Source: Chondrus crispus (Eukaryota > Rhodophyta > Florideophyceae > Gigartinales > Gigartinaceae). From it: DNA of 64,000 nt. Both the position numbers and the translations under genes were made by a program. The stretch lies in the NCBI RefSeq assembly GCF_000350225.1, contig NW_005178652.1, positions 634,028-698,027 of the forward strand, written 5' to 3'. The notes beneath the pieces are model-generated. The model made no database searches, had not been told where the DNA came from, and saw nothing but the letters and a program-made list of their open reading frames with translations. Shown piece after piece: positions 1 through 10,104 of the stretch. The number at the start of each line of letters is the position of its first letter. The stretch's first letter is position 1.

Positions 1-449
1 CGAGGACCTCTGCTCTGGGCAGGTCGGTCAGATCACGCGCAGAGTGATCACGGGCCAGTGTCGTGTTCTTGTATCAATTTTGACGTGCAGTAGTGACGCT
101 TTACACCTGCACATTTCTGCAACATACAGTGCGCACTGATATTGACACCCTGAACAAAAACCTTTAGCTTTCACATGAACACAAAATATAGAGAAAATTT
201 CATACGTGCCCCCTTTTATTTGGGATTTTTTGTTACGTGCCCCTTTCATAAGCCCCTTTATATAAGCCCCTTTCCTTGGGGGCGCTAGAGTAATGAAAAG
301 GTGAAGAGGGCGTCGTCGGAATGAGTTTGATCAAAGGGAGCACGTTCCCTGACAAGCACAGCATCTTGATGGCTTGATGGGCAACTGACTGAGTGGGCTA
401 AGCACAAGCTTGTAACTCTGTGGTGTGATGTGCAAACTTTTCTTGCGTT

Positions 450-997
450 GTGCAGGATATCAAAAAGGGACATCTCGATGGCAGCGTCTCGAAGGGAACG
501 CAGGTTTGGAGCGTAAGGATGGCTCAACTAGAAGGGGAGCGGACGGAAGTGAGTTGCAAATTCCGAAAGCCTGAGAAGACGGGGCTTTTCTGCGTGCACG
601 CTTTGACAGTGTTTGATAATCTACGCGAGCGGCATGCGAACGTCCCGGAGGCTGCATACTGGAATCATCTGGATACAAAGTGGGCATCGACTGTTTTTCA
701 TCATGCAACACTTCAAAGCCAGTATGTTGCTGCTGCTGCCCTTGCCTCTCAAGTCAACATTAACGTGGATTTGCAGATGCTGCCAATTGCCAAACAGATG
801 AGCGCGTGGAGAGCTCCGAGTCAGGCAGGTCGGCCGAAGAAACGGCGGAAACAGGGGTCGCAGCGCCTCAACGAAAGTCGCGTTGCTCTGCTTGTGGTCA
901 AGTTGGGCACTACACTACGACTTGCGAAGCCCCAGACACTTCTGGGTTCACGCAACACTTTTCAGAAAATAGAAAGGACTATTTACAGCATTTGTAA
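450..997 (+). pseudogene. MULE transposase, C-terminal fragment (SWIM finger + CCHC knuckle)
   Basis: This is the tail of a Mutator-like (MULE) transposase, a nuclear cut-and-paste enzyme. The first frame has a SWIM-like segment with Cys and CVH spacing (CKFRKPEKTGLFCVHAL), then an AT-hook-like GRPKKRR. A second frame, open at 806-997, supplies a CX2CX4HX4C knuckle (CSACGQVGHYTTTC). The same order, SWIM then GRPRKRR then knuckle, closes the better-preserved MULE near 59 kb, so the two frames are one gene broken by a frameshift after the AT-hook. The catalytic DDE part is absent; the sequence upstream (1-449) has no recognisable transposase. Start unknown, since this is a 5'-truncated remnant. 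Confidence 0.75.
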
Positions 998-1033
998 TTT
1001 GACACAAGCGCATTTCTCAAAAGGGAGATTTCA

Positions 1034-1172
1034 CGATCAGTAGGGGAAACGGGAAAAAAGAACTGATTCCGTAGGCGAAAGTTTTTTTTGACAGATTTAG
1101 TAGGAGAATGCGTTGCAAAGTCACTTTTCCGTTGGCGAAATACGAAAAATGACAGAATCGGTAGGCGTTTTC
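1034..1172. repeat. Subterminal GTAGGNGAA motif repeats, left side of MULE 2
   Basis: Four or more short copies of a motif like GATTnnGTAGGCGAAA occur here (near 1038, 1070, 1098 and 1163). Reverse-complement copies (CAGTTCAGTAGGAGAA type) lie at the far side of the MULE around 4.8 kb, and another copy sits just after the solo LTR near 2970. MULEs often carry such subterminal motifs as transposase binding sites, so I infer these mark the end regions of a MULE. Confidence 0.5.
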
Positions 1173-1544
1173 CTCAAAAACCCAACCATATCTGTTTCAG
1201 ATTTACGTTTACGCTACTGATCTTGACCGCATCGTCCCAATCCCCCACTGATCTTGAAGTCTTCTGGTAAGCCTAAACCCGTCCCATTCCCTTACTGCTC
1301 CTGACTCCTCTTCCCCTTACTGAACATGAGTACTGAGGACGAGCTACAGAGAATTACTGCGATCCCGTAAATTACTTTTGTATTGAAGGTATTCTTCCCA
1401 CGAAATACCGAGGAGAGCATCCCGCTATCCAACATTCGACGTGCGTATTTGAACCTATGCCTTCGGGTCCATCCAGACCACGGAGGGATTGGTAATATCG
1501 AAGAGGCCCCTCGCTGTACGCAATAAATATCAAAATGCCTTGAG

Positions 1545-2307
1545 TTGGCCAAAGAGTATGCAGATAGCCATGAAGGAAGAAGTTCTTGTCTAATTCCAGG
1601 ACATATTTGCTTTAATGGCTTTACTACGAATGAAGATGTTCCATTTCAAGAGAGAGATCCGTCTGATGCATTCAGAGACGATCTAGGCGACCTTTTTGAC
1701 GGTCTCTTTCCCAGCGAAGAAGAAGAATTTATGCGAAAAAGGTCTGCATACCGGAGCTGCAGTCCTGATCACGACAATAGCAGTTCCGATGACATTATTT
1801 TGTTTGTCTTAGAATGCACAGCGCCATTTATGAAGGGAAAAAACTTGAAACAATCACATCACACTCCTCAGGAGGCTACAACCTCACCAAAAACCCCTCT
1901 TTGAGGACGAATCGCAGCGTCATACAGAAAAATTGCAAACGGTACGTGAAAGCAAGCGTGCGTACAAAACAAGAGTTCGGGATGAGGCGAGAGAAGCACT
2001 TGCAGAGGAGAGAAGGACCTCTGAGAGTTGGCGGCCGGAACGAGCAGTTGAAATAAGACCAGCACAAGGACTCCAAATGGACGCGAGGTGGAAATGTGAG
2101 CGGTATTGCCGTGCACATACGGCGTTTTTATCCATACGAAAAGGTGTAAATATTCATCAAACGGCTGAGACAGTTTCTCTAACTTGTCAAGATGGTCATT
2201 GCAAGGCGAAGATACGGTTTCTTCGAAACCCAAGCACTGGTGGATGGAAGTTGCGTGAGTACAAATCCCATGCATGTCTAGAGTGTGGTACAACTCTCCT
2301 CAAACCC
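1545..2307 (+). pseudogene. MULE transposase, N-terminal part, cut by a solo LTR
   Basis: N-terminal half of a second MULE transposase. It starts with an acidic low-complexity stretch (FPSEEEEF, 1545-1904) and after a frame change (ORF at 1933) has a WRKY/FLYWCH-GCM1-like zinc-binding domain: LTCQDGHC, then WKLREYKSHACLECG. That C..C...H.C layout matches the N-terminal domain of the MULE at 60.6-61.1 kb. The reading frame ends at TAG 2308-2310, which is the first base triplet of the inserted LTR. The rest of the gene continues after the LTR at 2952. At least one frameshift exists between 1904 and 1933. Confidence 0.7.
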
Positions 2308-2505
2308 TAGCGGGCGAGAGACTCGGAGGATGAGCCGAGGGAGCTCGCGACGCGAGACGCGCGGCGCGCGGTAACCGATCGGACGAGCTCGCGAAAATGG
2401 AGTGGCTCACTGGCCGGTTACGCGCAGTCGCCCCGTGGTGCGTGAACGGGAGCGACCGGTAACGGGTTAGAAGCCATCGCGCGCGATAGACAACCGAAAC
2501 GGACG

Positions 2506-2607
2506 TATATAGGCGCAAAAGGGACGGGGGCGAGCTTGCCCCAGTTTACTGGTGGGGACGGGTGTCAGGTCTTAACCCCTCAGAGGGACGCCTCGGACAC
2601 CTGTCCC
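2506..2607 (-). promoter_or_regulatory. LTR C promoter region: TATA-like box and hairpin
   Basis: On the minus strand a TATA-like CTATATACG lies at 2506-2512, preceded upstream by an inverted repeat (gggacgggtgtc 2555-2566 pairing with gacacctgtccc 2596-2607, one G-U). The hairpin arms are also present in the copies near 56.0 kb and 41.7 kb with partly compensating changes. Its role is inferred only. Confidence 0.4.
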
Positions 2608-2681
2608 AGTATACAGTACCTGCCGCCTAGTGCGTACCAGGTACTGTACGCCATTAAAAAACTAGCGCCTCAATTCCTAAT

Positions 2682-2840
2682 TACCGCGCGGACGCTGCAG
2701 CTACACGTGTGTACTACTGTACACACGCGCTGCTTACAGACTACCGCACGGATGCCACGTGTGCTAGCGTACACGCGTCATACTGGTAGACTACCGCTTG
2801 GCCGACACGTGCACTACTGTACACGTACGCCAGATTACGA
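2682..2840. repeat. Three CACGTG-containing subrepeats inside LTR C
   Basis: Units begin at 2682, 2742 and 2792 with TACCGCNNGG and each holds an ACACGTG or CACGTGT core. The copy in the 56 kb LTR has units at 56151, 56211 and 56261, the same 60 and 50 bp spacing. The family C fragment at 7159-7391 also holds them. CACGTG is the core of bHLH/bZIP G-box sites, so an enhancer role is possible. Confidence 0.65.
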
Positions 2841-2951
2841 CCGCTCGGCACGCGCGCGCTCCCTACACGTGGGCACACCCGCCCACGTGTCCACTGTGCA
2901 CGGCCGCACTGTTAATAATCTCCCCGCGCGCGCGTCCGTCGTTATACTACA

Positions 2952-4682
2952 TAGAGCAAGACGTTAGAAGTGACAAAAATAGTAGGCGAAATTGCACCCC
3001 TGCCTATACGGCAAAACAAGTGGCTCGATTGGTTCTTCCAGATCTAAAAGAAAACCCGTCCTTGACAACTAGATTTATCGTCTCACTTGTGACTGCAAAA
3101 CAGATACACACCCGTCAACAAGGTCTACGTCACTTCTGCGCAGTCAAGAACGAGGTATCACGCATGATGACGGCCAATCGCCTAGAAGAAATGGCAACTA
3201 TGGAGGGATATGCAATACTGTTACAGGAACTGGGTCATTTTGTCGAGATTTTACATGTTCTGCGGACGAAATGAAGTAAATCGTTTTAAGGCTGCTAGGT
3301 TCATATTTAGACAACTCAAGAAAGGCGGGTTCGTGCCTGAGGAGGCAAGATTTGACCACCAAGTTGTCGACTGTTCGGACATTGTGGATGGCAGGAAATA
3401 TTATTCAGGCTTCGTGTTTGTCCCCAGCATTGCCAGCCATTTTTGCATGTATGGGAGAGCAACAAGAGCCGCTGATGCTGCACACTGTCAGGGTTGCGGA
3501 CCGCAGTCATATGGCACAACGTATGAGGTCGTTGGCTACGATGCTAACCACAATATAGTACCGCTATTGTTTGCCCACACCGTCGGAACTGAATGCGAAG
3601 AATCGTGAACCATGGTGTTTACAAATTTAAAGAGGGTGTCTGGGTTTGATGTTCATGGCCGCGATACTATTGTTGACCAAGAAAAGTCCATTGATTGCTG
3701 TTTTGAAAATGTCATGGAATATGCCAAGCTGTTCATCGACCATTTGCATGTTAAGAAAAACATGATGAAGGCATTGGGTAAGGAGAAGGCAGCCGGTATC
3801 GCTCAATACGAACGAGCTGTGCATGCACCATCACGGAGTGCTATTGACGCAGTGAAACGGACTTATGGGCAGAGAACCGCCCAGTATCTGTCTCGATTTC
3901 CGGATAATGCTCTTTACAGGGCATATGCTGGACTGAAGGATCTAGTGACTTCATCGCAGGGCGCGGAAAGCCAAATGAGTGCCTCACTTAGGAATCAAAT
4001 CCGAAGTTTGGAACCACAGTCAATGCTGAAAACAGTCCTCGAGTCGCAGCGAAAGTCGTTTCTGAAACGGCAAAATATAGCTCTAAATTGCAAGGCCCCG
4101 GTCCCTCCGCAAGTAGAAACGCATTTAGCATCCCTCATTCGTCGAGGAAGGCCCAATCAAGCGCATGTGACGTTTTTAGATGGAACAGATCTTATGGAAG
4201 CCACGGTGAATAGTCAAATGGATGGTACCAAAACAAGGCGAGTAGTTCTCAGCAACGAACAGCAGATACCTCCTGAGTGTTGTGTTTATTCCTTCGACAG
4301 AGCTCTTTTCCTTGCTGGCACGGAACAGCCGTACTCTGCGAGAAATATGGGACGATGAATTTGTTCAAGTTTATTAGACGTAAAAATCTAACAGTCGCTT
4401 GGCAAGAACAGTACGAAGGGCCAACGTTTGGGGTGCCGCTGCAAGCAGACGTCGATAGAGTGGTTCTGGATGCTCAGGAGCAATTTTTGTCTGGTTTTAC
4501 CATCAACATTCCAGTTGCCCTTGCTCCACCGCGCGGGAGGCCAGTCCAAAATGCGGGAAACGGATGCGTTCATGGTATGAATCCGGGCCTGCGGCTCGAA
4601 AACGCTCCTACCACTGCCCTCTGTGCCACCTAAAGGGACATACGGCTCGCAAATGTGAACTGCGTCAGCTGTTTAAAGATGA
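2952..4682 (+). pseudogene. MULE transposase, central and C-terminal part
   Basis: Continuation of the gene cut by the LTR. Pieces in order: a helical segment after the N-terminal finger (CTPAYTAKQVARLVL, about 2990-3270); the MULE catalytic core (DAAHCQGC, then GYDANHNIVPLLFAHTVGTECEES, 3210-3608); a continuation in the same frame after TGA 3606-3608, which replaces the Trp expected from the 59 kb MULE (ESSW); a SWIM region (ECCVYSFDRALF then FPCWHGTAVL, near 4270-4350) broken by one frameshift; an AT-hook-like PPRGRP; and a CCHC knuckle CPLCHLKGHTARKC near 4615-4660 in another frame. At least three frameshifts and one nonsense change make it inactive. Confidence 0.8.
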
Positions 4683-4721
4683 CTGAAGTAGCGTTTTTGC
4701 CTGCTACATGTGTTAATTTGT

Positions 4722-4890
4722 TTTGGCCTACTTCTTTCGTCACAGCCAGGCAGTTCCCTTACCATTTGGTCTTTTCCTCTACTGTTTGAGTCACGGTGGG
4801 TAATTTCCGCATGCAATGGCTGCTTCCCCCACTGAACTGCCACTTTTCCCTTATTCTCCTACTGAACTGCTACTTTTCCGAAATTAGCCT
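4722..4890. repeat. Subterminal motif repeats, right side of MULE 2
   Basis: Inverted relative to the repeats at 1034-1172: several CTCCTACTGAACTG or CCCACTGAACTG units in a row. They follow directly on the last MULE coding piece, which fits the 3' end region of the element. The exact terminus is not visible to me. Confidence 0.5.
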
Positions 4891-5044
4891 AGTGATAAAG
4901 CCAAATGGGACGAGTTCGCCAACGAATCGTGATATTTCCCTTTAACAATTTTTCTTGCAATTTTTGCATTACGCAACAGTTATCCGTTACAATTATGTGT
5001 ATTACATTTTATAGCCCACCCCTACTCCCATCCAAAAAAGTAAA

Positions 5045-6260
5045 GTGGTACAGAGGCACAACATGGCGCCCGGACGCCAAAGAGACCACAGCTATGCGAA
5101 GACAGTCGCAAGGAAGCGGAGCTGGGAGGTCGCTGCGTACATCCTCATGCGAAGGAGCCGTAGAGCAAACTACAATGGTTCTATTTCCCAAGTTCTCTAC
5201 ATTGCACTGGCCAAACATCAAGTGCTCCCATCGGAGAGTGCCAAGTTCATTTTGAAAGCTAAACGTATCTCTTTGTCTGATTTTTCCTTCAACTTTAACA
5301 GTTTAACTCAGCTAGACTGTCTTCGTATGTTTAGGTTCGAGAAATACGGCCTTTACAAAATGGTCAACTGTGTAGGACGGCCAATGTCTGTAGCAACTAC
5401 TAAACGGAACAGATACGCTTATGATCCGATGCTCGTCATATGTGTTATCAAGCGGCGCATTAGTAGCCCGGCGAGATGGTCGGATATGAAAGTGATTTTC
5501 GGAAGGCATGCGTCGCAGTTGTCCGAAATCTTTTGGGAAGGACTGGAGAGGTTTCTGTTCCTCAGTAAGCGCTACTCACCGACCCCATACCCCAATCTTT
5601 CATAACCAAACACTCATTGCAGAATGCCAACGCAGTACACAGCAAGATCGACGCACTTAAAATTGAGTGGGCTTAATAGATGGCACCGTGATAGCTGTTG
5701 GGCGTCCTGGGTATTCCGAAGCACAGAACGTGGCGTATAATGGCCATAAGCGCAAACACGCTTTACAGTATCAAGCTGTCACGACGCCTGATGGACTCAT
5801 ACTTCACGCTCATGGACCGCTTGAAGGTCGGAGACACGATTGGACGCTGTATGTGCAGAGTAGATTGGACGAAAATTTAGAGGACGTCATGGTGGTGAAT
5901 GGAATTCAGTACTGCCTCTACGGAGACCCAGGTTATAGCATCCGACGTTTTCTAAAAGTTCCTTACCAGGGTTCGAACCTGACACTTTTGCAAAGGGCAC
6001 TGAATGTAGCAATGTCTAGGGTGAGAGGTACAGTAGAATGCGATTTCAAGGAGGTGAAGCTATATTCGACAACAGTTGACTTCAAGAGGAAAATCTGCAT
6101 TGCCAAATCTCTGGTTGGAGCGCTTTACTTGGCAGCGATGCTGCTGACTAATATGCGAAGCTGTATCTACCACAACACAATCTCACGATACTTCCGATGC
6201 TCGCGCCCCACCCTCGACGAGTACCTCAACAACGGTGCGCCTCACCCTGGGGGCCCGTAG
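5045..6260 (+). pseudogene. PIF/Harbinger-type transposase (DDE_Tnp_4 fold), frameshifted
   Basis: Two consecutive frames make one transposase. The first (5045-5605) has the N-terminal helical part with the DCLRMFRFEKYGLYKMV signature. The second (5667-6260) has the catalytic core: first Asp in GLIDGTVIAVGRPG, the NGHKRKHALQYQAV strand, second Asp in YGDPGYS, Glu in RVRGTVE. Between them a GTAAGC...TTGCAG stretch (about 5566-5622) may be an intron, but the phase does not close cleanly. A missing G just before GLIDGT (TGGGCTTA instead of TGGGGCTTA) gives a frameshift and a TGA. It converges with the Myb-like gene on the other strand, the usual two-gene Harbinger arrangement. The N-terminal start is not certain. 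Confidence 0.8.
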
Positions 6261-6356
6261 GGCGAGGAGTAAAATCCGCGCCGGATAGAGATGCGAAATC
6301 CCGTAATCCTGGAGGGCCCGCAGGGCCCGAAGGACTGCAGGGCCGCCAGAGTCACT

Positions 6357-7158
6357 TTAGACCCGCAATGGCCTGTGGTGCTTCCTCAGAGTCTCACAAC
6401 AAGTAAAATGGCCGTTTTCTGAGCGCCCCACCGCCCTATTTCTCTCCCCGAACGTTTCCATCATGAGACGGAACTTCTCCAATTCCAGCTTGTCGTGCGC
6501 TGCGTGCTCCTCACGTCTCATTTCGCGCTCCTCCGCGTGCTCCGCGCGCTCTATTTCCATTCTTTCGCCGTCCAAAGCCAGTCGCTCCCGCTCTACGGCT
6601 ATGCGCGACATGTCAGACTCATTCAAGGACTTGCCGAGGCCATACAGACCACCGCCTGCTTGGGCATCGAGTCTCCTGCGTTTTCCTTTTCCATTTCCAC
6701 GCGTGAGTCCCATCTCCTCACTGTCCCCGTTGTCTTCACCACTACCGTTCGCACTTCCAGACGCCTTCGAGCTAAGGATTTCGCTACAAGGGCGCGTCCC
6801 AGTTGCTCCTTTCGCTCCTCCTTCTCTTCCCGAGCCACTCTGCTCTCATCCTTGTTCTTCTCTAAGTCCTTCTGTGCCTCGAGCATTGCTCTCAGATGCT
6901 CATCCAGCTCGCCGACTTCTACTCCAATCCCGTACATTCGCCTCTCCCAGTTGTCCTTGCGTTGAAACGAGTCCATGAACTTGTTGAGTCGATCTTGTAG
7001 ACGCTTACACGTTACTTTTGCGCTCAGGCTAGGATTCTGATTCGCGCGATCAGCGGCCTAGGCAAAGCTCATCTGCACCTTCCCATATTTGGCAATATCG
7101 GCCTGTGCAGCGCTGATCTCTCGGACGATTATGAGGTCATCGTTAGGCCTGAACGTAG
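6357..7158 (-). pseudogene. Harbinger-associated Myb/trihelix-like protein, 5'-truncated
   Basis: The minus strand reads, through two frames, a C-terminal coiled coil rich in charged repeats (ERERLALDGERMEIERAE, then REEHAAHDKLELEKF) preceded by LQDRLNKFMDSFQRKDNWE and, further upstream, NDDLIIVREISAAQADIAKY. The latter fits the third helix region and following linker of the Myb/SANT-like DNA-binding proteins that Harbinger elements encode beside their transposase. One in-frame TAG follows MSFA, and a frameshift lies near 6.7 kb. The first codons are lost because a family C LTR begins at 7159 directly against the reading frame. Confidence 0.6.
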
Positions 7159-7391
7159 TGTAGTATAATGACCGGCGCGAGCGCGCGGAGGTCATCGAAC
7201 AGCCGTGTACGGTATACACGTGGGCGGTTGTGCCACCGTGTACCGAGCGCGCGCGCGTGCCGAGCGGTCGTAATCTGGCGTACGTGTACAGTAGTGCACG
7301 TGTCAGCCAAGCGGTAGTCTGCTAGTATTACGCGTGTACGCTATCACACGTGGCATCCGTGCAGTAGTCGGTAAACAGCACGTGTGTACAG
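7159..7391 (+). mobile_element. LTR family C, 5' fragment
   Basis: Starts TGTAGTATAATGACC and follows the reverse complement of the 2.3-2.9 kb LTR for about 230 bp, including the CACGTG subrepeats. It stops where a family B LTR begins at 7392. The remainder of this LTR was not found on the far side of the family B element. Confidence 0.75.
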
Positions 7392-7992
7392 TGTAGTATA
7401 ACCCCTTGGGACTAGATTTAGATTAGATCAGCTACTGTAGAGCCCGAGCTCTACAGTACGACGCGCACGAGCGCGCGCGCTGTCAGCACCGAATGCTAAC
7501 AGCCCTACTGTACGCGCGACCCGCACCCACTACTGTAGCCGACCACAGTAGCACTACAGTCCAGTACGTACTGTACTGTAGTATGATAGGACTTACTTGT
7601 ACATTAAATACGCGGGCCGACCGACGGCGGACGGGGGAGGACAAGCACGAGCTTGTCCAAAACCTACGCCTCTGGTCAAGCTCGCCCCGCTTATTCTAGA
7701 ACGGGTTCCCACTAGCCCCTATCTAGTTAGGAGCTGAGCGGGCACGGGACGTGGGAGCACGCGAGCAAGCCTAGATCCGCCTCCGCCCGTCAGCGCTGGT
7801 ACGTCACCCAGCGCCGCGCCGGGGCGTCGAGGCGTAGATCGGCCTGCGCGTGCGCGCGTCCCCGACCGTACCCGCTCTACCACTGCTACCCGGGCTCGCC
7901 CGGTTCCGTTAGCTGGGGCTGCTTCCCTTCTCCGATCAAGGTCTAGCGGGACTGTGCATACACCCCCTCGATGTTGGGGTGTTTATGCTACA
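7392..7992 (+). mobile_element. LTR family B, 5' LTR of a degraded gypsy element
   Basis: Begins TGTAGTATAACCCC and ends TTTATGCTACA (601 bp). It shares with the other B LTRs the block around GCCTCCGCCCGTCAGCG and the segment near the 3' end with a G-run before TTTATGCTACA. A primer-binding-like site follows one base later, so this is a 5' LTR. Confidence 0.85.
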
Positions 7993-7993
7993 G

Positions 7994-8009
7994 TGGTCTC
8001 CAGACCTAG
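7994..8009 (+). promoter_or_regulatory. tRNA primer binding site
   Basis: TGGTCTCCAGACCTAG one base after the LTR. It begins TGG, the complement of a tRNA CCA end. Equivalent sites follow the LTRs at 29393 (TAG instead of TGG) and 48325, so families A and B seem to use the same or closely related tRNA. I cannot name the tRNA. Confidence 0.6.
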
Positions 8010-8068
8010 CAGACCCCGAAGATCATTCCGAGAAGGTCGTCGTTTCCTCCGCGTCCGTACGCGTCGAG

Positions 8069-10104
8069 ATGACCGAAGGGTCCGAACACTCTTTCCACTC
8101 TGCACCGACCGATGTGCAGGCGTCTGCGTTACACGTCCGACCCGACGACGGCGCCGCAGGTCCTCGAGATCCCGAACCGTCGCTGGACTACTCAGAAGGA
8201 CGCGCTGGCGCGATGTACGAACGCATCGCGGAGTATATCGAGGATGTCCGGACATCCCTTCGTATCGACGTGACCGAACACTTCTACGCCCGCTGTACTG
8301 CCGAGTCGCGCTCCCCCCACGAAGGAAGGTTTGAGCGCGTAACTCAGTCCTTGGAGAGCCTGCGCGCGCTCGTGGACCAGTTGCACTCCGTCTAGTGTTG
8401 GTCGAGGACGCGCGCATCGATGCCCCTACGGCGAACGTTGCAGGTCGACCCGCGAGTACGAACTCTGGGGTACGAAGCGCACGACACGCATTCTTTCCTT
8501 TCTGCCGAACAGATGGGAGCGTTCGCCCATACGGCTGCGAATCTCAACTCGACGCGCCGGTGCGCTCGTGAGTTAGAACAGAACTCGGCCGTAAGGTCGA
8601 CCGGAGCCCCCCGAGAGGGCCCGGTGCCACTGTTCCTCCGGGCGCGTCCGATGCGCAGGAGTGGCCTCCGACTGGTGCCGTCACCAGTCGGAGCGCGGAG
8701 GATATCAAACCAACGGCGGACGCGAACTTCCGGTCCGAGACTCAAGCTCTCCCGCATGCCCCGGAAGCATGCGGCAGTTGCGATAGGTACCGTACGGGCA
8801 CGACCAAGACCGTGGAGGAGCCGCTCGCGGATCCGGAGAACCCATTTTCTCCGTCAATCCTCGCACGGGCGGCTACCCGCCGGTGGATTACACCGAGCAT
8901 CCCGGTCCGGTCGACGTACGTACACTACCCGTTACCCCGTCAGGCGCGTTCGTAAGATGGAACAGGCATCGGCCGAAAGGTCGCCCGGAGCCCCCTCGAG
9001 AGGGCCCGGTGCCACTGTACCTCCGAACGCGCCCGACACGCAAGAAGGGAGCCCGACTGGTGCCGACACCAGTCGGGTCACTGGGCAGTGAAGCCCCAAG
9101 ACGGACGCAAATTTTGCGTCCGAGACCCAGGCGCTGCCGCATGTCGCCGGAGACATGCGGAAGATGACACGTGTACCGTACGTGGACGACAAAAGACGCG
9201 GAGATACCACCCGCAGATCAAGAAAACTGATTCTCTCTTTCCATCCCCGCTGCGGCAGCTATCAGCTGGTGGACCTCACCGCGAACACCGGTCCTGTAGA
9301 CATCCGTACGCTACACGAATTTGTAAGCGGACTAGCCCCTGCGACCCGGGCAGCAGTGGCTGAGACGGTCCCACGATTGCCCGGACAACACAAGACAGAC
9401 CTTCCAACGATCCGCCGTATCGCGACGGCGGGAGGCACAACGTGCCGCGCCCGGCGCAGTTTGCCGCTGCGGGATCCCAAACCAGCAGTGAGGGGAAATC
9501 GAACCCCGAGGTCGCATGCGACAAGTTCGCCTGCGGCATCCCTCCACATAAGAGAAGATGAGCGGCAGGCCGACCCTGTCCTCATTACGCGAGGCTACAA
9601 GCCCGTGAGAGGCCGACCTCCCGCGCCAGCATCAAAGAGATAGACTAGAAGCTTTGCGACTGCGTTCGCGCACACGCTGAAAGCCGCGAGTGGTGCGGAC
9701 CACAAGGTGTCGGAGCTGGATATCTCCCGTCCGGCAGGGGGATGCGTGCCGTCCTGCATGCCTCTGCTTACCGACAAGGAGGCACACCACGCGGCATAGT
9801 TCGCGTCACGGAAGGTAGCGCGTACGTGTGCTGGCTATGCCGTAAGTACGGCCACGTCATGCACGCGTGCCCGTTCCTGTCGCCAGAACAACGGATGTTC
9901 ACGGCGTACAGGAACTACCGCTACCAGATCGAGACGCGCCCCAGAATGCGCAATCTCCTCCGGCAATCGGAGGGCGAAGCCGGCCCCGCGTCAAGGATTC
10001 CCGAACCGTTCGGGTGGGGGCGCACGTTTCGCCCACGAGGAGGCGGGTACCGTCGTAACGAGCTTGATACTTGTGACCGAGGCGAGGTCCGCCATGCGGA
10101 TTAA
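8069..10104 (+). pseudogene. Gag of family B gypsy, capsid-less degraded copy (B1)
   Basis: Homologous to the gag at 29470-31745. Recognisable blocks: MTEGSEHSFHS start (ATG 8069), MYERIAEYIEDVRTSLRIDV (about 8213), FERVTQSLESLRALVDQL, the Pro/Gly-rich GPGATVPP block (twice), LPHVAGDMR, then directly LAPATRAAVAETVPRLP, ending with a CX2CX4HX4C knuckle CWLCRKYGHVMHAC near 9828-9870 and an RG-rich tail. Compared with B2 the whole capsid stretch between VDVHTLP and GWAPAT, about 590 bp, is missing, and there are several stops and frameshifts. The Gag would pack element RNA; without capsid it cannot. Confidence 0.75.
8568..9335 (+). repeat. 384-bp in-frame tandem duplication inside gag B1
   Basis: Two adjacent alignable units start at 8568 (VRELEQNSAVRSTGAP) and 8952 (VRKMEQASAERSPGAP). 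The GGAGCCCC marker lies at 8603 and 8987, 384 bp or 128 codons apart. Unit 1 ends with GPVDVRTLPVTP, unit 2 with GPVDIRTL. The B2 gag has a single unit. Confidence 0.7.

Larger units (their letters stand above)
2308..2951 (-). mobile_element. LTR, family C (solo), inserted in a MULE gene
   Basis: Read on the minus strand it begins TGTAGTATAACGACGG at 2951 and runs about 640 bp. It aligns over nearly its whole length with the LTR at 55797-56422 and in part with those at 7159 and 41437. No internal retroelement sequence is attached on either side; both sides are MULE coding sequence, so it looks like a solo LTR left by LTR-LTR recombination. The exact 5' (plus-strand left) edge is uncertain: homology to TGTAG of the 55.8 kb copy is only partial near 2308, and I could not see a clean 5-bp target duplication. 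Confidence 0.75.

Noticed and set aside
8420-9091. Plus-strand frame of 223 codons as a separate gene
   Set aside because: It crosses the duplicated gag segments in the wrong phase; the right phase shows gag blocks.
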